Source of the DNA: Clostridia bacterium
GTDB lineage: Bacteria > Bacillota_A > Clostridia > Christensenellales > Aristaeellaceae
Direction of reading: 5' to 3'
NCBI GenBank assembly: GCA_025997215.1
Contig: BNUH01000041.1
Location: 1 to 24,627 of the forward strand
DNA length: 24,627 bases
Part shown: piece after piece, positions 7,227 through 15,478 of the stretch
How the letters are laid out: each line of letters begins with the position of its first letter
Numbering within the stretch: the first letter of the stretch is position 1
Position numbers and translations under genes: made by a program
Notes under the pieces: model-generated
The model's database searches: none
Seen by the model: the letters and a program-made list of their open reading frames with translations, nothing else
Told to the model about the DNA's origin: nothing

Positions 7227-8857
7227 TGAATATCCTGCTTACTTGTATCGGGAGACGCGTTGAACTAATACAGGCATTTCGCAATGCTGCACAACGTTTA
7301 GATGTCGATTTATTCATTTATGGTGCCGATATATCGATAACCGCACCAGCTTTATTCTTTTGTGACCGGCAGATACATGCATGCCGAATTAGCACGCCAG
7401 GTTATATACCGCAACTGCTAGCAATTTGTGAAAAGGAACACATTGACGCGCTTATCCCAACCATTGATACTGATTTGCTAATATTAGCGCAAAATAGGGA
7501 GATGTTTACAAAAATTGGGACAACGGTCTTTATTAGCGATGCAGAAAAAATAGGTATCTGCCGTGACAAGCGTCTTACATCACTATTCTTTGAGCGGTGT
7601 GGCTTGAAATCTCCAATGCCAGTGGATGACGCCAGTGAGTATACAGGAAGTTTTCCGTGTTTCATCAAGCCAGTCAACGGCAGTTCTAGCATCAATGCGT
7701 TCAAGGTAGATAACCAGTGTGATTTGGAAATGTACGCCGTGAAAATATCAGACTATATTGTCCAGCCTTACATTGAGGGTATGGAATTTACTGTTGATAT
7801 CTTTTGTGACTTGGTTGGCAAGCCCGTCTACATAACTCCGCGAGAGCGAATAGCCGTCAGGAGCGGAGAGGTACTCAAAACCAGGATCGTTCAAGATGAG
7901 CAGATCATTGCAGACTGTAAACGCATCATAGATGTTTATGAGCCATGTGGCGCAATTACAGTTCAGTTGGTACGCCATAAGTATACGGGTGAGGACTATT
8001 ACATTGAGATCAATCCACGCTTTGGTGGCGGAGCGTCATTATCTATGAAAGCGGGTGCTGATTCGGCTGAGATGATGTTGCGCATCCTAGATGGTGAGAG
8101 CATTGCGTATTCTCCATACGCTGCTAGAGACGGAGCGGTGTACAGTCGATTTGACCAGAGTGTTCAAGTCAATGGGTATACCTTCGAAGAGATAAAGGCT
8201 GTAATCTTTGATCTAGACGATACGCTGTATTCTGAAAAGGAATATGTTCGCAGCGGATTTCGTGAGGTAGCAAAGCTGTTGTCACAGGTAACTGATGCAT
8301 TTAGTAAGTTATGGGCAGCATTCGAGGACGGTAAACCAGCCATTGATACTTTTCTAATAGATGAAGGGGTGTACGATGAAGAGTTGAAGCAGGTGTGCCT
8401 TGAAGTATACCGTAATCATGATCCAGATATACACCTTTATAATGGTGCCCGGGAGTTGCTTGTTGAGTTAAAACAAAACGGGATAAAGCTCGGTATTTTG
8501 ACAGATGGTTGCCCTAACGGGCAGCGAAAGAAGCTACATGCCTTGGGGTTGGAGTCACTGGTTGATGAGATAATCATTACGGATGATATAGGAGGGGAGC
8601 GATTTCGTAAACCTTGTGATATCGCGTATAGAATAATCCAACAGAAAATGGGTGTCCCTTTTGATAGTATGCTATATGTTGGTGATAACATTGGAAAAGA
8701 TTTCCAGGCTCCTCACATGCTAGGAATGAGGTATATATGGTTTAATAATCCCAGTGGCTTATACTATAGCGAAAGTAATATACCATGCGATTTTGGCATC
8801 AAAACCATTAAGGATGATATAACTGATTTGAAAAGGCTCATATGTAAAAAATTATGA
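7226..8857 (+). CDS. ATP-grasp ligase fused to HAD-superfamily hydrolase
   Basis: Two-domain cytoplasmic protein of 543 aa. Residues 1-300 resemble CarB/PylC-type ATP-grasp enzymes: an N-terminal Rossmann-like part (MNILLTCIGRRVELIQ), CFIKPVNGSSS (145-154) as nucleotide-binding lysine/loop, and YYIEINPRFGGG (258-269) with the metal-binding E-x-N-P-R. Residues 324-543 are a class IA HAD phosphatase: FDLDDT (328-333, nucleophile Asp329 and Asp331), Thr426 in LTDG, Lys462 in RKP and GDNIGKD (486-492). All key residues of both domains are present. The start overlaps the previous stop (TAATG). Placed right after the dehydratase, aminotransferase and phosphoglycosyl transferase, it may acylate an amino group on the primer sugar or modify its nucleotide-sugar precursor. 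The substrate cannot be read from sequence. Confidence 0.88.
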   Translation: MNILLTCIGRRVELIQAFRNAAQRLDVDLFIYGADISITAPALFFCDRQIHACRISTPGYIPQLLAICEKEHIDALIPTIDTDLLILAQNREMFTKIGTTVFISDAEKIGICRDKRLTSLFFERCGLKSPMPVDDASEYTGSFPCFIKPVNGSSSINAFKVDNQCDLEMYAVKISDYIVQPYIEGMEFTVDIFCDLVGKPVYITPRERIAVRSGEVLKTRIVQDEQIIADCKRIIDVYEPCGAITVQLVRHKYTGEDYYIEINPRFGGGASLSMKAGADSAEMMLRILDGESIAYSPYAARDGAVYSRFDQSVQVNGYTFEEIKAVIFDLDDTLYSEKEYVRSGFREVAKLLSQVTDAFSKLWAAFEDGKPAIDTFLIDEGVYDEELKQVCLEVYRNHDPDIHLYNGARELLVELKQNGIKLGILTDGCPNGQRKKLHALGLESLVDEIIITDDIGGERFRKPCDIAYRIIQQKMGVPFDSMLYVGDNIGKDFQAPHMLGMRYIWFNNPSGLYYSESNIPCDFGIKTIKDDITDLKRLICKKL

Positions 8858-8952
8858 TGACATGGATAAACAGTGTCACATCAGCCACGGTTGCAGTTGT
8901 GTATGATATCATAAAAGAACGACGCATATTTGTTTACTTGTATGCAAAATAA
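8854..8952 (+). CDS. Possible 32-aa small ORF or gene remnant
   Basis: An ORF of 32 codons opens with ATGATG overlapping the stop of the ATP-grasp/HAD gene by four bases (ATGA) and ends at TAA 8950-8952. The product begins MMTWINSVTSATVAVVYDII and ends in a short basic, aromatic tail; it shows no recognisable domain. The overlap suits a translated gene, but the size, lack of a ribosome binding site and location at the edge of the AT-rich cassette equally suit the truncated beginning of a replaced gene. Its stop is followed by AAGAGATA, which may serve the next glycosyltransferase. Confidence 0.25.
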   Translation: MMTWINSVTSATVAVVYDIIKERRIFVYLYAK

Positions 8953-8963
8953 GAGATATTCTG

Positions 8964-10058
8964 ATGCGTATTCTCATTCTTTCTAACAATTCTGGTGGTT
9001 TATATCGCTTTAGAATTGACTTGTTGAAATCATTGATGAATCAAGGTCATGAAGTAATAGCTTCTACGCCATTTGACGATTACGTTGAGGAATTGAACGA
9101 GACTGGAGTCAGACTAATTGAAACATTGATTGATCGTAGAGGAATGAATCTTTTAAAAGATTTTAAGCTACTGTTTATATACTGGAGAATGATTCGATTA
9201 AAGGAACTCGACTTAATTATCACATATACTATAAAACCTAACATATATGGCAGTTTGGTGTCTAAGGTACTAAAGAAGCGATATGTAATAAATATCACAG
9301 GGCTGGGTTCGATATTTGAACGCAAAGGTATTACTCAAATAGTAATTTCTGTCTTATATCGGTTTGTGTGTAGCAGCGCACATACTGTTTTTTTTGAAAA
9401 CGAAGGCAACGCTGATCTATTCATTCAAAAAAGATTAGTTAACCGATCAAAGGTTTGTGTTCTCCATGGCGCAGGAGTTGATATAGACCTTTTCCCTTAT
9501 ACCGAGTATCCTAATGAAGATGATGGCTTTCATTTTCTTTTCGTGGGCCGAATCATGAAGGAGAAAGGCATTGAGGAGCTTTTAGCGGCTATGCAACGTC
9601 TTCACCAAGAACACCCAAATGTGGTTCTCGATGTTATTGGGGAGTTTGCAGAAGAAAAGTACCGCCAGGTTGTCGAAAAATTTGAAAAAGAAGGCGTTCT
9701 AATCTATCATGGGTATCAGAAAGAGATCCAACCATTTTATGCCAAAGCACATTGTTTTGTTTTGCCATCCTATCACGAGGGGATGGCTAATACATTATTA
9801 GAGGCGGCAGCGATGGGCAGGCCGATAATAACTAGTAAGATTCATGGATGCATAGAGGCCGTGGAAGGCAACAATGGACTTTTTATAGTACCTCAAAATA
9901 CTGATAGTGTTTATAAAGCAATGATACAGATGCTTGAGATGAATTCTAATGAAAGGATTGAAATGGGGAAAAGAGGTCATAGCTTAATGGTAGAAAATTT
10001 CAGCAAAAATTCCGTTGTAGAAGAGACGATACACACGTTTTATAGTAATAGAAGATGA
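8964..10058 (+). CDS. GT4 family glycosyltransferase, PglA-like
   Basis: GT-B fold retaining glycosyltransferase of 364 aa, acting at the inner membrane face on the lipid-linked repeat unit. The N-terminus MRILILSNNSGGLYRFR is characteristic of PglA-like enzymes that add the second sugar to a bacillosamine-type primer. The C-terminal donor domain has FLFVGRIMKEKG (191-202), VLHGAGVD (166-173) and the E-x7-E motif at Glu272 and Glu280 (HEGMANTLLEAA). ATG 8964 has AAGAGA (8951-8956) upstream. It is the first gene after the primer-making module, consistent with second-sugar addition. Donor and linkage are not determinable here; the PglA-like call is by motif resemblance and position. Confidence 0.85.
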   Translation: MRILILSNNSGGLYRFRIDLLKSLMNQGHEVIASTPFDDYVEELNETGVRLIETLIDRRGMNLLKDFKLLFIYWRMIRLKELDLIITYTIKPNIYGSLVSKVLKKRYVINITGLGSIFERKGITQIVISVLYRFVCSSAHTVFFENEGNADLFIQKRLVNRSKVCVLHGAGVDIDLFPYTEYPNEDDGFHFLFVGRIMKEKGIEELLAAMQRLHQEHPNVVLDVIGEFAEEKYRQVVEKFEKEGVLIYHGYQKEIQPFYAKAHCFVLPSYHEGMANTLLEAAAMGRPIITSKIHGCIEAVEGNNGLFIVPQNTDSVYKAMIQMLEMNSNERIEMGKRGHSLMVENFSKNSVVEETIHTFYSNRR

Positions 10059-10203
10059 ATATTAACTTAACAGTCATTTCGACAATAATGTCCACTAAAT
10101 AACTATAAGCTGATTATATTGCTAAAATAGAAGACAGAACAAACGCTCAGTAGTTGCGTATAAGGCGTTAAACATGAATCATTAATGGAGGTTGTAAAAT
10201 ATC
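10059..10203. other. AT-rich gap before the polymerase gene
   Basis: 145 bases without a supported gene. The only clear signal is TGGAGG at 10186-10191, the ribosome binding site for the next gene. A 15-codon ORF (10055-10102) overlaps the preceding stop as ATGA but is too short to support. No convincing promoter, terminator or repeat is seen. Confidence 0.4.
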
Positions 10204-11493
10204 TTGGGCTTTGTTTGGATGACATTCATCTTTTGTGGTCTATTATCTTCAGTAATTAGTGTCAACGAGATAAATATCGTTCATGAGAGTTACTCTGCAA
10301 TATCCATTCTACTTATAATTTCCTGTTCTGTGATGTGTTTCACTTTTCTTGCTAGAACCTTTAAAAACCGCAGAGAGTATCAGATAGTAATTATAGGTTA
10401 CTTTTTACGTCTGTTGTTACTCTTTTGGGATAGAGAGCTTTCTAAGATTTTTATTCTACCCGGAAGTGGTGGTGATAGTGAGGGGTTTCATCATGTTGCA
10501 TTGGACTTGGCGAACGGCTTTTCAGGCATCTACGGCGGCTACTATACGTTAATTATTTCCTACATATATCGTCTTTTTGGCGCTGAACGTGTCGTTGCAC
10601 AGTATATTAATGTTCTTTTAGGTATGACAACTGTAGTGATATTGTACAATATAATGGATTTACTAGACATCAGCTATGAAACTAGAGTTGCAGCATTAGC
10701 ATTCGCCTGCTTACTGCCTAATTTTGCAATTATGAACTCAGTACTATTGCGTGAATCTATCATTATTCTGCTTATAGCATTCTCCATCTATCACTTCATA
10801 ATATGGTTTATTTCTAGCAGCATTTTTCATTTCATTCTAGCAATATTATTTGTTTTAGGTGCGTCTGTTTTTCATTCAGGCGCAATTGCCCCATTATTTG
10901 CGTATACTGCATGCGCTATGTTTTTTAGAAGGAAAGAGGACAAATTTCGGGTCTCTGTAAATACAATTTTTCTATTCTTACTTTTCTGGGGTATGTTTAC
11001 TTTTATCCAGCAAAGATACAATGATCTATTTTTGGGAAGGTTTAGCAATATAGAAAGTATTAGTGATGTAGTTAATATTGAAGAGGCACGCGGCGATTCT
11101 GGCTATAATGTTGGTATAGACACAAACAATTCTATCTATGCTCTGATAGTTAATACTCCTATACGAATGTTTTATTTCATTGCTTCTCCTCTACCGTGGC
11201 AATGGCGAGGTATAAACGATATTATTGCGTTTTTTTTCAGCGCGCTATTTTATTTCTATTGTTACATTTTGGCCTTTAAATACCTCTTGAATAAGGATTA
11301 TGCAAACAAGAATATTATAATCTTGCTTTTATTTCTGACAATCTCAAGTATGTTTGTATTTGCTTGGGGTGTTAGTAATGTAGGTACAGCATTGCGACAC
11401 AGAGATAAATTTATAGTTCAGTATATACTGATGTATGCGATATGCCGTGATAAACAAACTTTATTCATATCAGATCGGCAACAAGAGGCATAA
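10204..11493 (+). CDS. Polytopic membrane protein, probable Wzy-type polymerase (GT-C-like)
   Basis: A 429-aa protein with about ten predicted membrane segments (for example 33-50, 58-74, 114-124, 134-152, 163-178, 184-202, 207-240, 250-268 and two near the C-terminus). It is the only polytopic candidate besides the flippase, so it is the best Wzy polymerase candidate. GGDSEGFHHVALDLANG (89-105), placing Asp91 in the first large outer loop, followed by Tyr/Gly-rich GGYYTLIISYIYRLFG, resembles GT-C superfamily transferases; the C-terminal GTALRHRDKF element is seen in other polysaccharide-locus membrane proteins. Start: an in-frame stop at 10195-10197 leaves TTG 10204 as the earliest usual start, 12 bases after TGGAGG; ATG 10219 is the alternative. 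Function is by elimination and topology, not by strong homology. Confidence 0.7.
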   Translation: MGFVWMTFIFCGLLSSVISVNEINIVHESYSAISILLIISCSVMCFTFLARTFKNRREYQIVIIGYFLRLLLLFWDRELSKIFILPGSGGDSEGFHHVALDLANGFSGIYGGYYTLIISYIYRLFGAERVVAQYINVLLGMTTVVILYNIMDLLDISYETRVAALAFACLLPNFAIMNSVLLRESIIILLIAFSIYHFIIWFISSSIFHFILAILFVLGASVFHSGAIAPLFAYTACAMFFRRKEDKFRVSVNTIFLFLLFWGMFTFIQQRYNDLFLGRFSNIESISDVVNIEEARGDSGYNVGIDTNNSIYALIVNTPIRMFYFIASPLPWQWRGINDIIAFFFSALFYFYCYILAFKYLLNKDYANKNIIILLLFLTISSMFVFAWGVSNVGTALRHRDKFIVQYILMYAICRDKQTLFISDRQQEA

Positions 11494-11681
11494 TTTTCTC
11501 TAAAGCAAAAACGCTGTGTTCAATAATTAATTACTATGCAAATAACCTCCTTTGACATGGCTTTGAAGGTATTTGCCATGCACATCCGTTTATGAGCTGC
11601 TTACAACGGCATTGTTTCATAAAAAGGTATAACCCAGTGTTAATATATATTAGTCCAGTTGTTTACGGTATGGAGCTTTAA
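11494..11681. other. 188-base gap with an imperfect stem-loop
   Basis: No gene is seen. An imperfect inverted repeat at 11536-11579 pairs ATGCAAATAACCT with AGGTATTTGCCAT (single-base bulges in each arm, loop of about 18). No T-run follows, so it is not an intrinsic terminator. TTGACA at 11552-11557 lies in the loop but has no -10 box at normal spacing. GGAG at 11671-11674 is the ribosome binding site of the next gene. The stem-loop may be a remnant of a mobile element or chance. Confidence 0.3.
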
Positions 11682-12761
11682 ATGAGAGTATTGCAATTAA
11701 TGTCTAGTCTCTCGGCCGGAGGTATAGAAAGTCTAGTAATGGATGCCTATGAGTCCATTGATAGCAAAAAATATACATTCGATTTTGCAATTGTGAATCC
11801 TCATGATCAAATACATGAATGGAGAATAAATAAAGCATTTAGTAATGTGATTGTCCTTGCAGACGCTATAGGTAAAAGAGGCTATTTCCATAAAATAATG
11901 TGGCGCTTGACAGCAATATACAATTACTATTTACTATTGAAAAGGGAGACATATCATGTTGTGCACTGTCATATGTATGAATTCCCTCTTCCCTATATTT
12001 TATTAGCCAAAATTCGCGGTATACCTGTTAGAATTATTCATTGTCACAGCTCGGGGACGGACACGCTTTTTTTTACTTGTAATGCGGCTAAGCTTTTTCG
12101 TAATATTTCGTTTAAGCTAGCAACAAGCTTGATTGCATGCTCAGATGTTGCTGCGAAATGGTTCTATGGTTGTGCACCATGTGACATAATACATAACGGT
12201 ATTCATCTAAAAGATATAATAGAAAGTAAAGAACGGAAGAAGAGAATATTGCACGTTGGTAGATATTGTACTGCGAAAAATCATAAATTCCTGCTGGAAG
12301 TATTCTCAGAGATCTATAACATGGATCAAGAATATGAATTAGTGCTAGTCGGATTTGGGTCAATGGAAACATATCTGAAAAAAATGACTGACTCAATGGG
12401 TCTGTCAATGTGTGTTCATTTCTGTGACACAAATGCGGATGTCTACACTCTTATGAGGACAAGTGCATGTTTTGTCTTACCATCCATATACGAGGGATTT
12501 GGTATCGTTTTACTAGAAGCCCAGGCAAGTAACTTAAAGTGCGTTGTTTCGACGGCAGTTACAAAGGATGTGAATTGCGGGTTGTGTACATATGTATCAT
12601 TGGCAGAAACTGCTAATAGTTGGGCTAAAGAAGTTTTAAGTGTGATTAATGACAAATCTATGGTATTGGATGCATACAAGTTGAAAAGTTTCAATATTGA
12701 TGTAATTGTCAAAAAGTGGGAGCATATATATGATAGTACGTATAATAAACTTAGTTGTTAA
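11682..12761 (+). CDS. GT4 family glycosyltransferase
   Basis: 359-aa GT-B glycosyltransferase, predicted to add one sugar of the repeat at the cytoplasmic face of the membrane. The acceptor domain starts MRVLQLMSSLSAGGIESLVM, where the GG-x-E loop is typical of EpsF-like GT4 enzymes; YHVVHCHMYE (91-100) and RIIHCHSSG (117-125) are the usual DVVH-x-H blocks. The donor domain has LHVGRYCTAKNH (190-201) and E-x7-E at Glu271 and Glu279 (YEGFGIVLLEA). ATG 11682 has GGAG at 11671-11674. The gene is flanked by gaps rather than overlaps, unlike the genes at either end of the locus. Unusually Cys-rich for the family. Sugar specificity is unknown. Confidence 0.85.
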   Translation: MRVLQLMSSLSAGGIESLVMDAYESIDSKKYTFDFAIVNPHDQIHEWRINKAFSNVIVLADAIGKRGYFHKIMWRLTAIYNYYLLLKRETYHVVHCHMYEFPLPYILLAKIRGIPVRIIHCHSSGTDTLFFTCNAAKLFRNISFKLATSLIACSDVAAKWFYGCAPCDIIHNGIHLKDIIESKERKKRILHVGRYCTAKNHKFLLEVFSEIYNMDQEYELVLVGFGSMETYLKKMTDSMGLSMCVHFCDTNADVYTLMRTSACFVLPSIYEGFGIVLLEAQASNLKCVVSTAVTKDVNCGLCTYVSLAETANSWAKEVLSVINDKSMVLDAYKLKSFNIDVIVKKWEHIYDSTYNKLSC

Positions 12762-12819
12762 CTACTAAGATAAATGTGTATCGAATAAATATGGATATAC
12801 TATATTTAAGAGGTAAATA

Positions 12820-14043
12820 TTGAAGATTTTATATGTAAGCCCCTATATAGGAACAATTCGCAGTATTTTTGAAGGTAAAGCGATCAATACTGCACCTGCA
12901 GTATATTATCCGATTAAGTACATTATTCAAAGAGGTCATACATTAAACTTTGCTTGTTTAGCTTCGAAAGAAGATAAGCCTATCCTTGATGATCACATGA
13001 AAGTTTTTGTGACATATAGGAGCAAAATGTGTCATAAGAGATTTATTATACAATCTAAGGTATTTGCTTATATTCAATTTGTATATTTAATATATAAGGA
13101 ACTAAAAGGGGGAGGGTATGATTTCGTATATTGCAAAGCTATTGAAACACTCGGCCCACAGATAGCTGCAAATATACTAAGAATTCCAGTTGGAGTTAGA
13201 TGGCTTGGTGATGCAATTATCACACCTGAAATAGAAAAGTTGGGGTACTTAAAAGCTTTTTACCGGAATCCTATCATGTATTTTACTTTGAAAACAAGGT
13301 GTAGCTTTCTACTTATGACAAATGATCTCCCAGAAGGAAAGAGATTATTCATGAAATGGTTGCCACGGAATAATCCTTACCCAGTGTACTATTGGAAGTC
13401 TGGAGTAGAACATAAAAGCATAAATGATCTAACAGTGCATGAAAAGCTACCAGATAAGTCATATATATTTTATGCTGCGAGGTATGCCAGACATAAAAGG
13501 CAGGATCGTATCATCGAAGTGTTAAAAATCCTGCATTTTCGCGGGTATATGGTTAGTCTGGTTATGTGTGGAGTTATGCAAGAGCTGGACTATCTGCAAG
13601 AATTAAGGAATGAAATCGACTCATTAGGTCTTGATGATTACGTTATTATGCGTGATGTATTGCGGTCTGATGATGTAAGATTTTTTTCATATAACGCAAT
13701 AGCAAATCTCTTTTTCTATGACAATTCTAACAGAGGTAATGTTTTGTATGAAACTCTTTCAATTGGAGGAATAGCAGTTGTCTTGGCGAATACATCATGC
13801 AATGATTTAATTGAAAATGGTCATAATGGGTATCTTGTAAATGATGAAAACGAAGCAGCAAATGTAATAATGGGGCTAATAGATCATCCTAAACAGGCGG
13901 AAGACATAAAATTGAATGCTTATCGAAGATCAAGAAAACAGATATTGGGAACAGATGAAAGGTTTAGTAGAGAGGTTGAGCTAATTGAATGCTATTGTGA
14001 AAATAATAGGCACAAAATTGATTCATTCCCGTTATTTATGTAG
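12820..14043 (+). CDS. GT4-like glycosyltransferase with altered E-x7-E motif
   Basis: 407-aa glycosyltransferase with a GT-B architecture. The N-terminus is MKILYVSPYIGTIRSIFEGK; DFVYCKAIETLGPQIAA (101-117) matches the D-x-V-x-x-H block with the His replaced; the donor domain has IFYAARYARHKRQDRIIEV (216-234). The nucleotide-sugar motif reads SNRGNVLYETLSIGG (303-317): the second Glu (311) is present but the first is Ser303, a variant seen in some GT4 subgroups. The TTG start at 12820 has an excellent AAGAGG (12808-12813) six bases upstream. It is preceded by a 58-base gap and followed by a long one. A glycosyltransferase role is likely; activity with the altered motif is not proven. Confidence 0.78.
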   Translation: MKILYVSPYIGTIRSIFEGKAINTAPAVYYPIKYIIQRGHTLNFACLASKEDKPILDDHMKVFVTYRSKMCHKRFIIQSKVFAYIQFVYLIYKELKGGGYDFVYCKAIETLGPQIAANILRIPVGVRWLGDAIITPEIEKLGYLKAFYRNPIMYFTLKTRCSFLLMTNDLPEGKRLFMKWLPRNNPYPVYYWKSGVEHKSINDLTVHEKLPDKSYIFYAARYARHKRQDRIIEVLKILHFRGYMVSLVMCGVMQELDYLQELRNEIDSLGLDDYVIMRDVLRSDDVRFFSYNAIANLFFYDNSNRGNVLYETLSIGGIAVVLANTSCNDLIENGHNGYLVNDENEAANVIMGLIDHPKQAEDIKLNAYRRSRKQILGTDERFSREVELIECYCENNRHKIDSFPLFM

Positions 14044-14293
14044 ACATACTTTGCCAAATTTTCAAGATAAGTCTATAAAATGCCAATATAGGCAATAAAT
14101 AGACACTATACTGACAGATATGTAGTGTTATCGTATTTACTGACAATTTTGGCTTTCTTAGTCTAAATCATTATAATTTTAACTCTTCCAATCATAACAG
14201 CTTATTAAGCACTCAGGTATAATAAATTGATGGTCTGTATTAATGCCATTTTGGAGTCGAATATTACGATACTAATCTGATTAAGAGGTAAAA
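14044..14293. other. 250-base AT-rich gap with a weak promoter candidate
   Basis: No gene is supported. TATAAT at 14218-14223 with ATAACA at 14194-14199 (18-base spacer, four of six -35 matches) is a weak sigma-A-type promoter candidate for the next glycosyltransferase. ACACTA at 14103-14108 and TAGTGT at 14123-14128 can form a 6-bp stem. AAGAGG at 14284-14289 is the ribosome binding site of the next gene. Confidence 0.3.
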
Positions 14294-15454
14294 ATGAAAC
14301 CAATTAAGCCTTTACGGATATTGCATGTTATTGGGAAAATGGACTTAGCTGGAGCTGAAATAATGATCATGAATCTATATCGAGCCATAGACCGTGAAAT
14401 AGTACAGTTTGATTTTGTCGAACATTCAAATAAGTTAGCAGCATTCGATGAGGAAATTGAGGCATTAGGCGGCATTATATATAGAGCAATTAGGTTTAAT
14501 GGAAGAAATATAATTGAGTATTGTTCATGGTGGAACAGATTCTTTGAAAATCATAAAGAAGAGTATCACATTATTCATGGGCATATAGGCAGTTGCGCAG
14601 CTATATATCTTACCATAGCAAAAAAGAATGGCTGCATTTGCATTGCTCACTCGCATAATACCGATCATTTAGTTGAATTTAGGAATTATCTATATAAAGT
14701 ATATAGTTATCCAACCAGATTTATTGCTGACTATTTTTTCGCCTGTTCAAAAGCAGCTCTTGTATCGCGATATGGTTATAAACATTGTTTAGAAAAATCA
14801 ATAAACAGCGTGGATGAAATTACTATTAATAGTAAAAGCATAATTCTCCCAAATGCAATAAGCACGAGCTTATTTGCTTATAATATCAATGCGAGAGAAC
14901 AAATACGTTGGGAATTGGGATTGTCTGATAAGATTGTGTTAGGAAATGTAGCTCGTTTTTCTAAACAGAAAAACCATATGTTTCTAATTGATATATTCTA
15001 TAATATACATAAAATCTATGAGAACGCTATGCTCATGCTTATTGGAGTCGGCGAGCTAAAAGAAGAGATAGAGAATAGGGTACGGCATCTTGGCATATCA
15101 AATAGTGTGCTATTTTTGGGTAACCGCATAGATATTTCTGATCTTATGCAAGCAATGGATTTCTTTGTGTTTCCATCGCTATATGAAGGATTGGGAGTTG
15201 CAATAATCGAAGCAGCAGCGTCAGGTTTATGTTGTCTTATATCTTCTACAATTCCAAATGAGGCACACGTAACAAAGAAAGTGATACCAATACCAATAAA
15301 TAAAGGTACTGAACCATGGGTTACTGCATTTACTGCTAATCTTACTTACCATCGTCAGGATTGTTCTGATATAGTGAAGGCGGCTGGATATGATAATAAA
15401 GACATTTCAAAGAAATTACAGGAGTTTTACTTAAATGTACTACCTAATAACTGA
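14294..15454 (+). CDS. GT4 family glycosyltransferase, EpsF-like
   Basis: 386-aa GT-B glycosyltransferase predicted to act on the undecaprenyl-linked intermediate. LRILHVIGKMDLAGAEIMIM (7-26) is the typical EpsF-like opening with the GGAE-type acceptor loop written AGAE; YHIIHGHIGS (91-100) and CIAHSHNTD (116-124) follow. The donor domain has VLGNVARFSKQKNH (215-228) and intact E-x7-E at Glu298 and Glu306 (YEGLGVAIIEAA). ATG 14294 has a clear AAGAGG (14284-14289) four bases upstream. Its architecture resembles that of the gene at 11682, suggesting related acceptors or an old duplication, but the two are clearly diverged. Donor sugar is unknown. Confidence 0.87.
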   Translation: MKPIKPLRILHVIGKMDLAGAEIMIMNLYRAIDREIVQFDFVEHSNKLAAFDEEIEALGGIIYRAIRFNGRNIIEYCSWWNRFFENHKEEYHIIHGHIGSCAAIYLTIAKKNGCICIAHSHNTDHLVEFRNYLYKVYSYPTRFIADYFFACSKAALVSRYGYKHCLEKSINSVDEITINSKSIILPNAISTSLFAYNINAREQIRWELGLSDKIVLGNVARFSKQKNHMFLIDIFYNIHKIYENAMLMLIGVGELKEEIENRVRHLGISNSVLFLGNRIDISDLMQAMDFFVFPSLYEGLGVAIIEAAASGLCCLISSTIPNEAHVTKKVIPIPINKGTEPWVTAFTANLTYHRQDCSDIVKAAGYDNKDISKKLQEFYLNVLPNN

Positions 15455-15478
15455 ACAACAAAAGGGGGTAACTAGAAG

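Noticed and set aside
10055..10102. 15-codon ORF overlapping the stop of the PglA-like gene as ATGA.
   Set aside because: Too short, with no ribosome binding site or recognisable peptide; possibly the stub of a lost gene, not supportable as a gene.
14172..14177. TATAAT considered as a -10 box.
   Set aside because: The nearest good -35-like hexamer (CTGACA, 14140-14145) is 26 bases away, too far for a sigma-A promoter.
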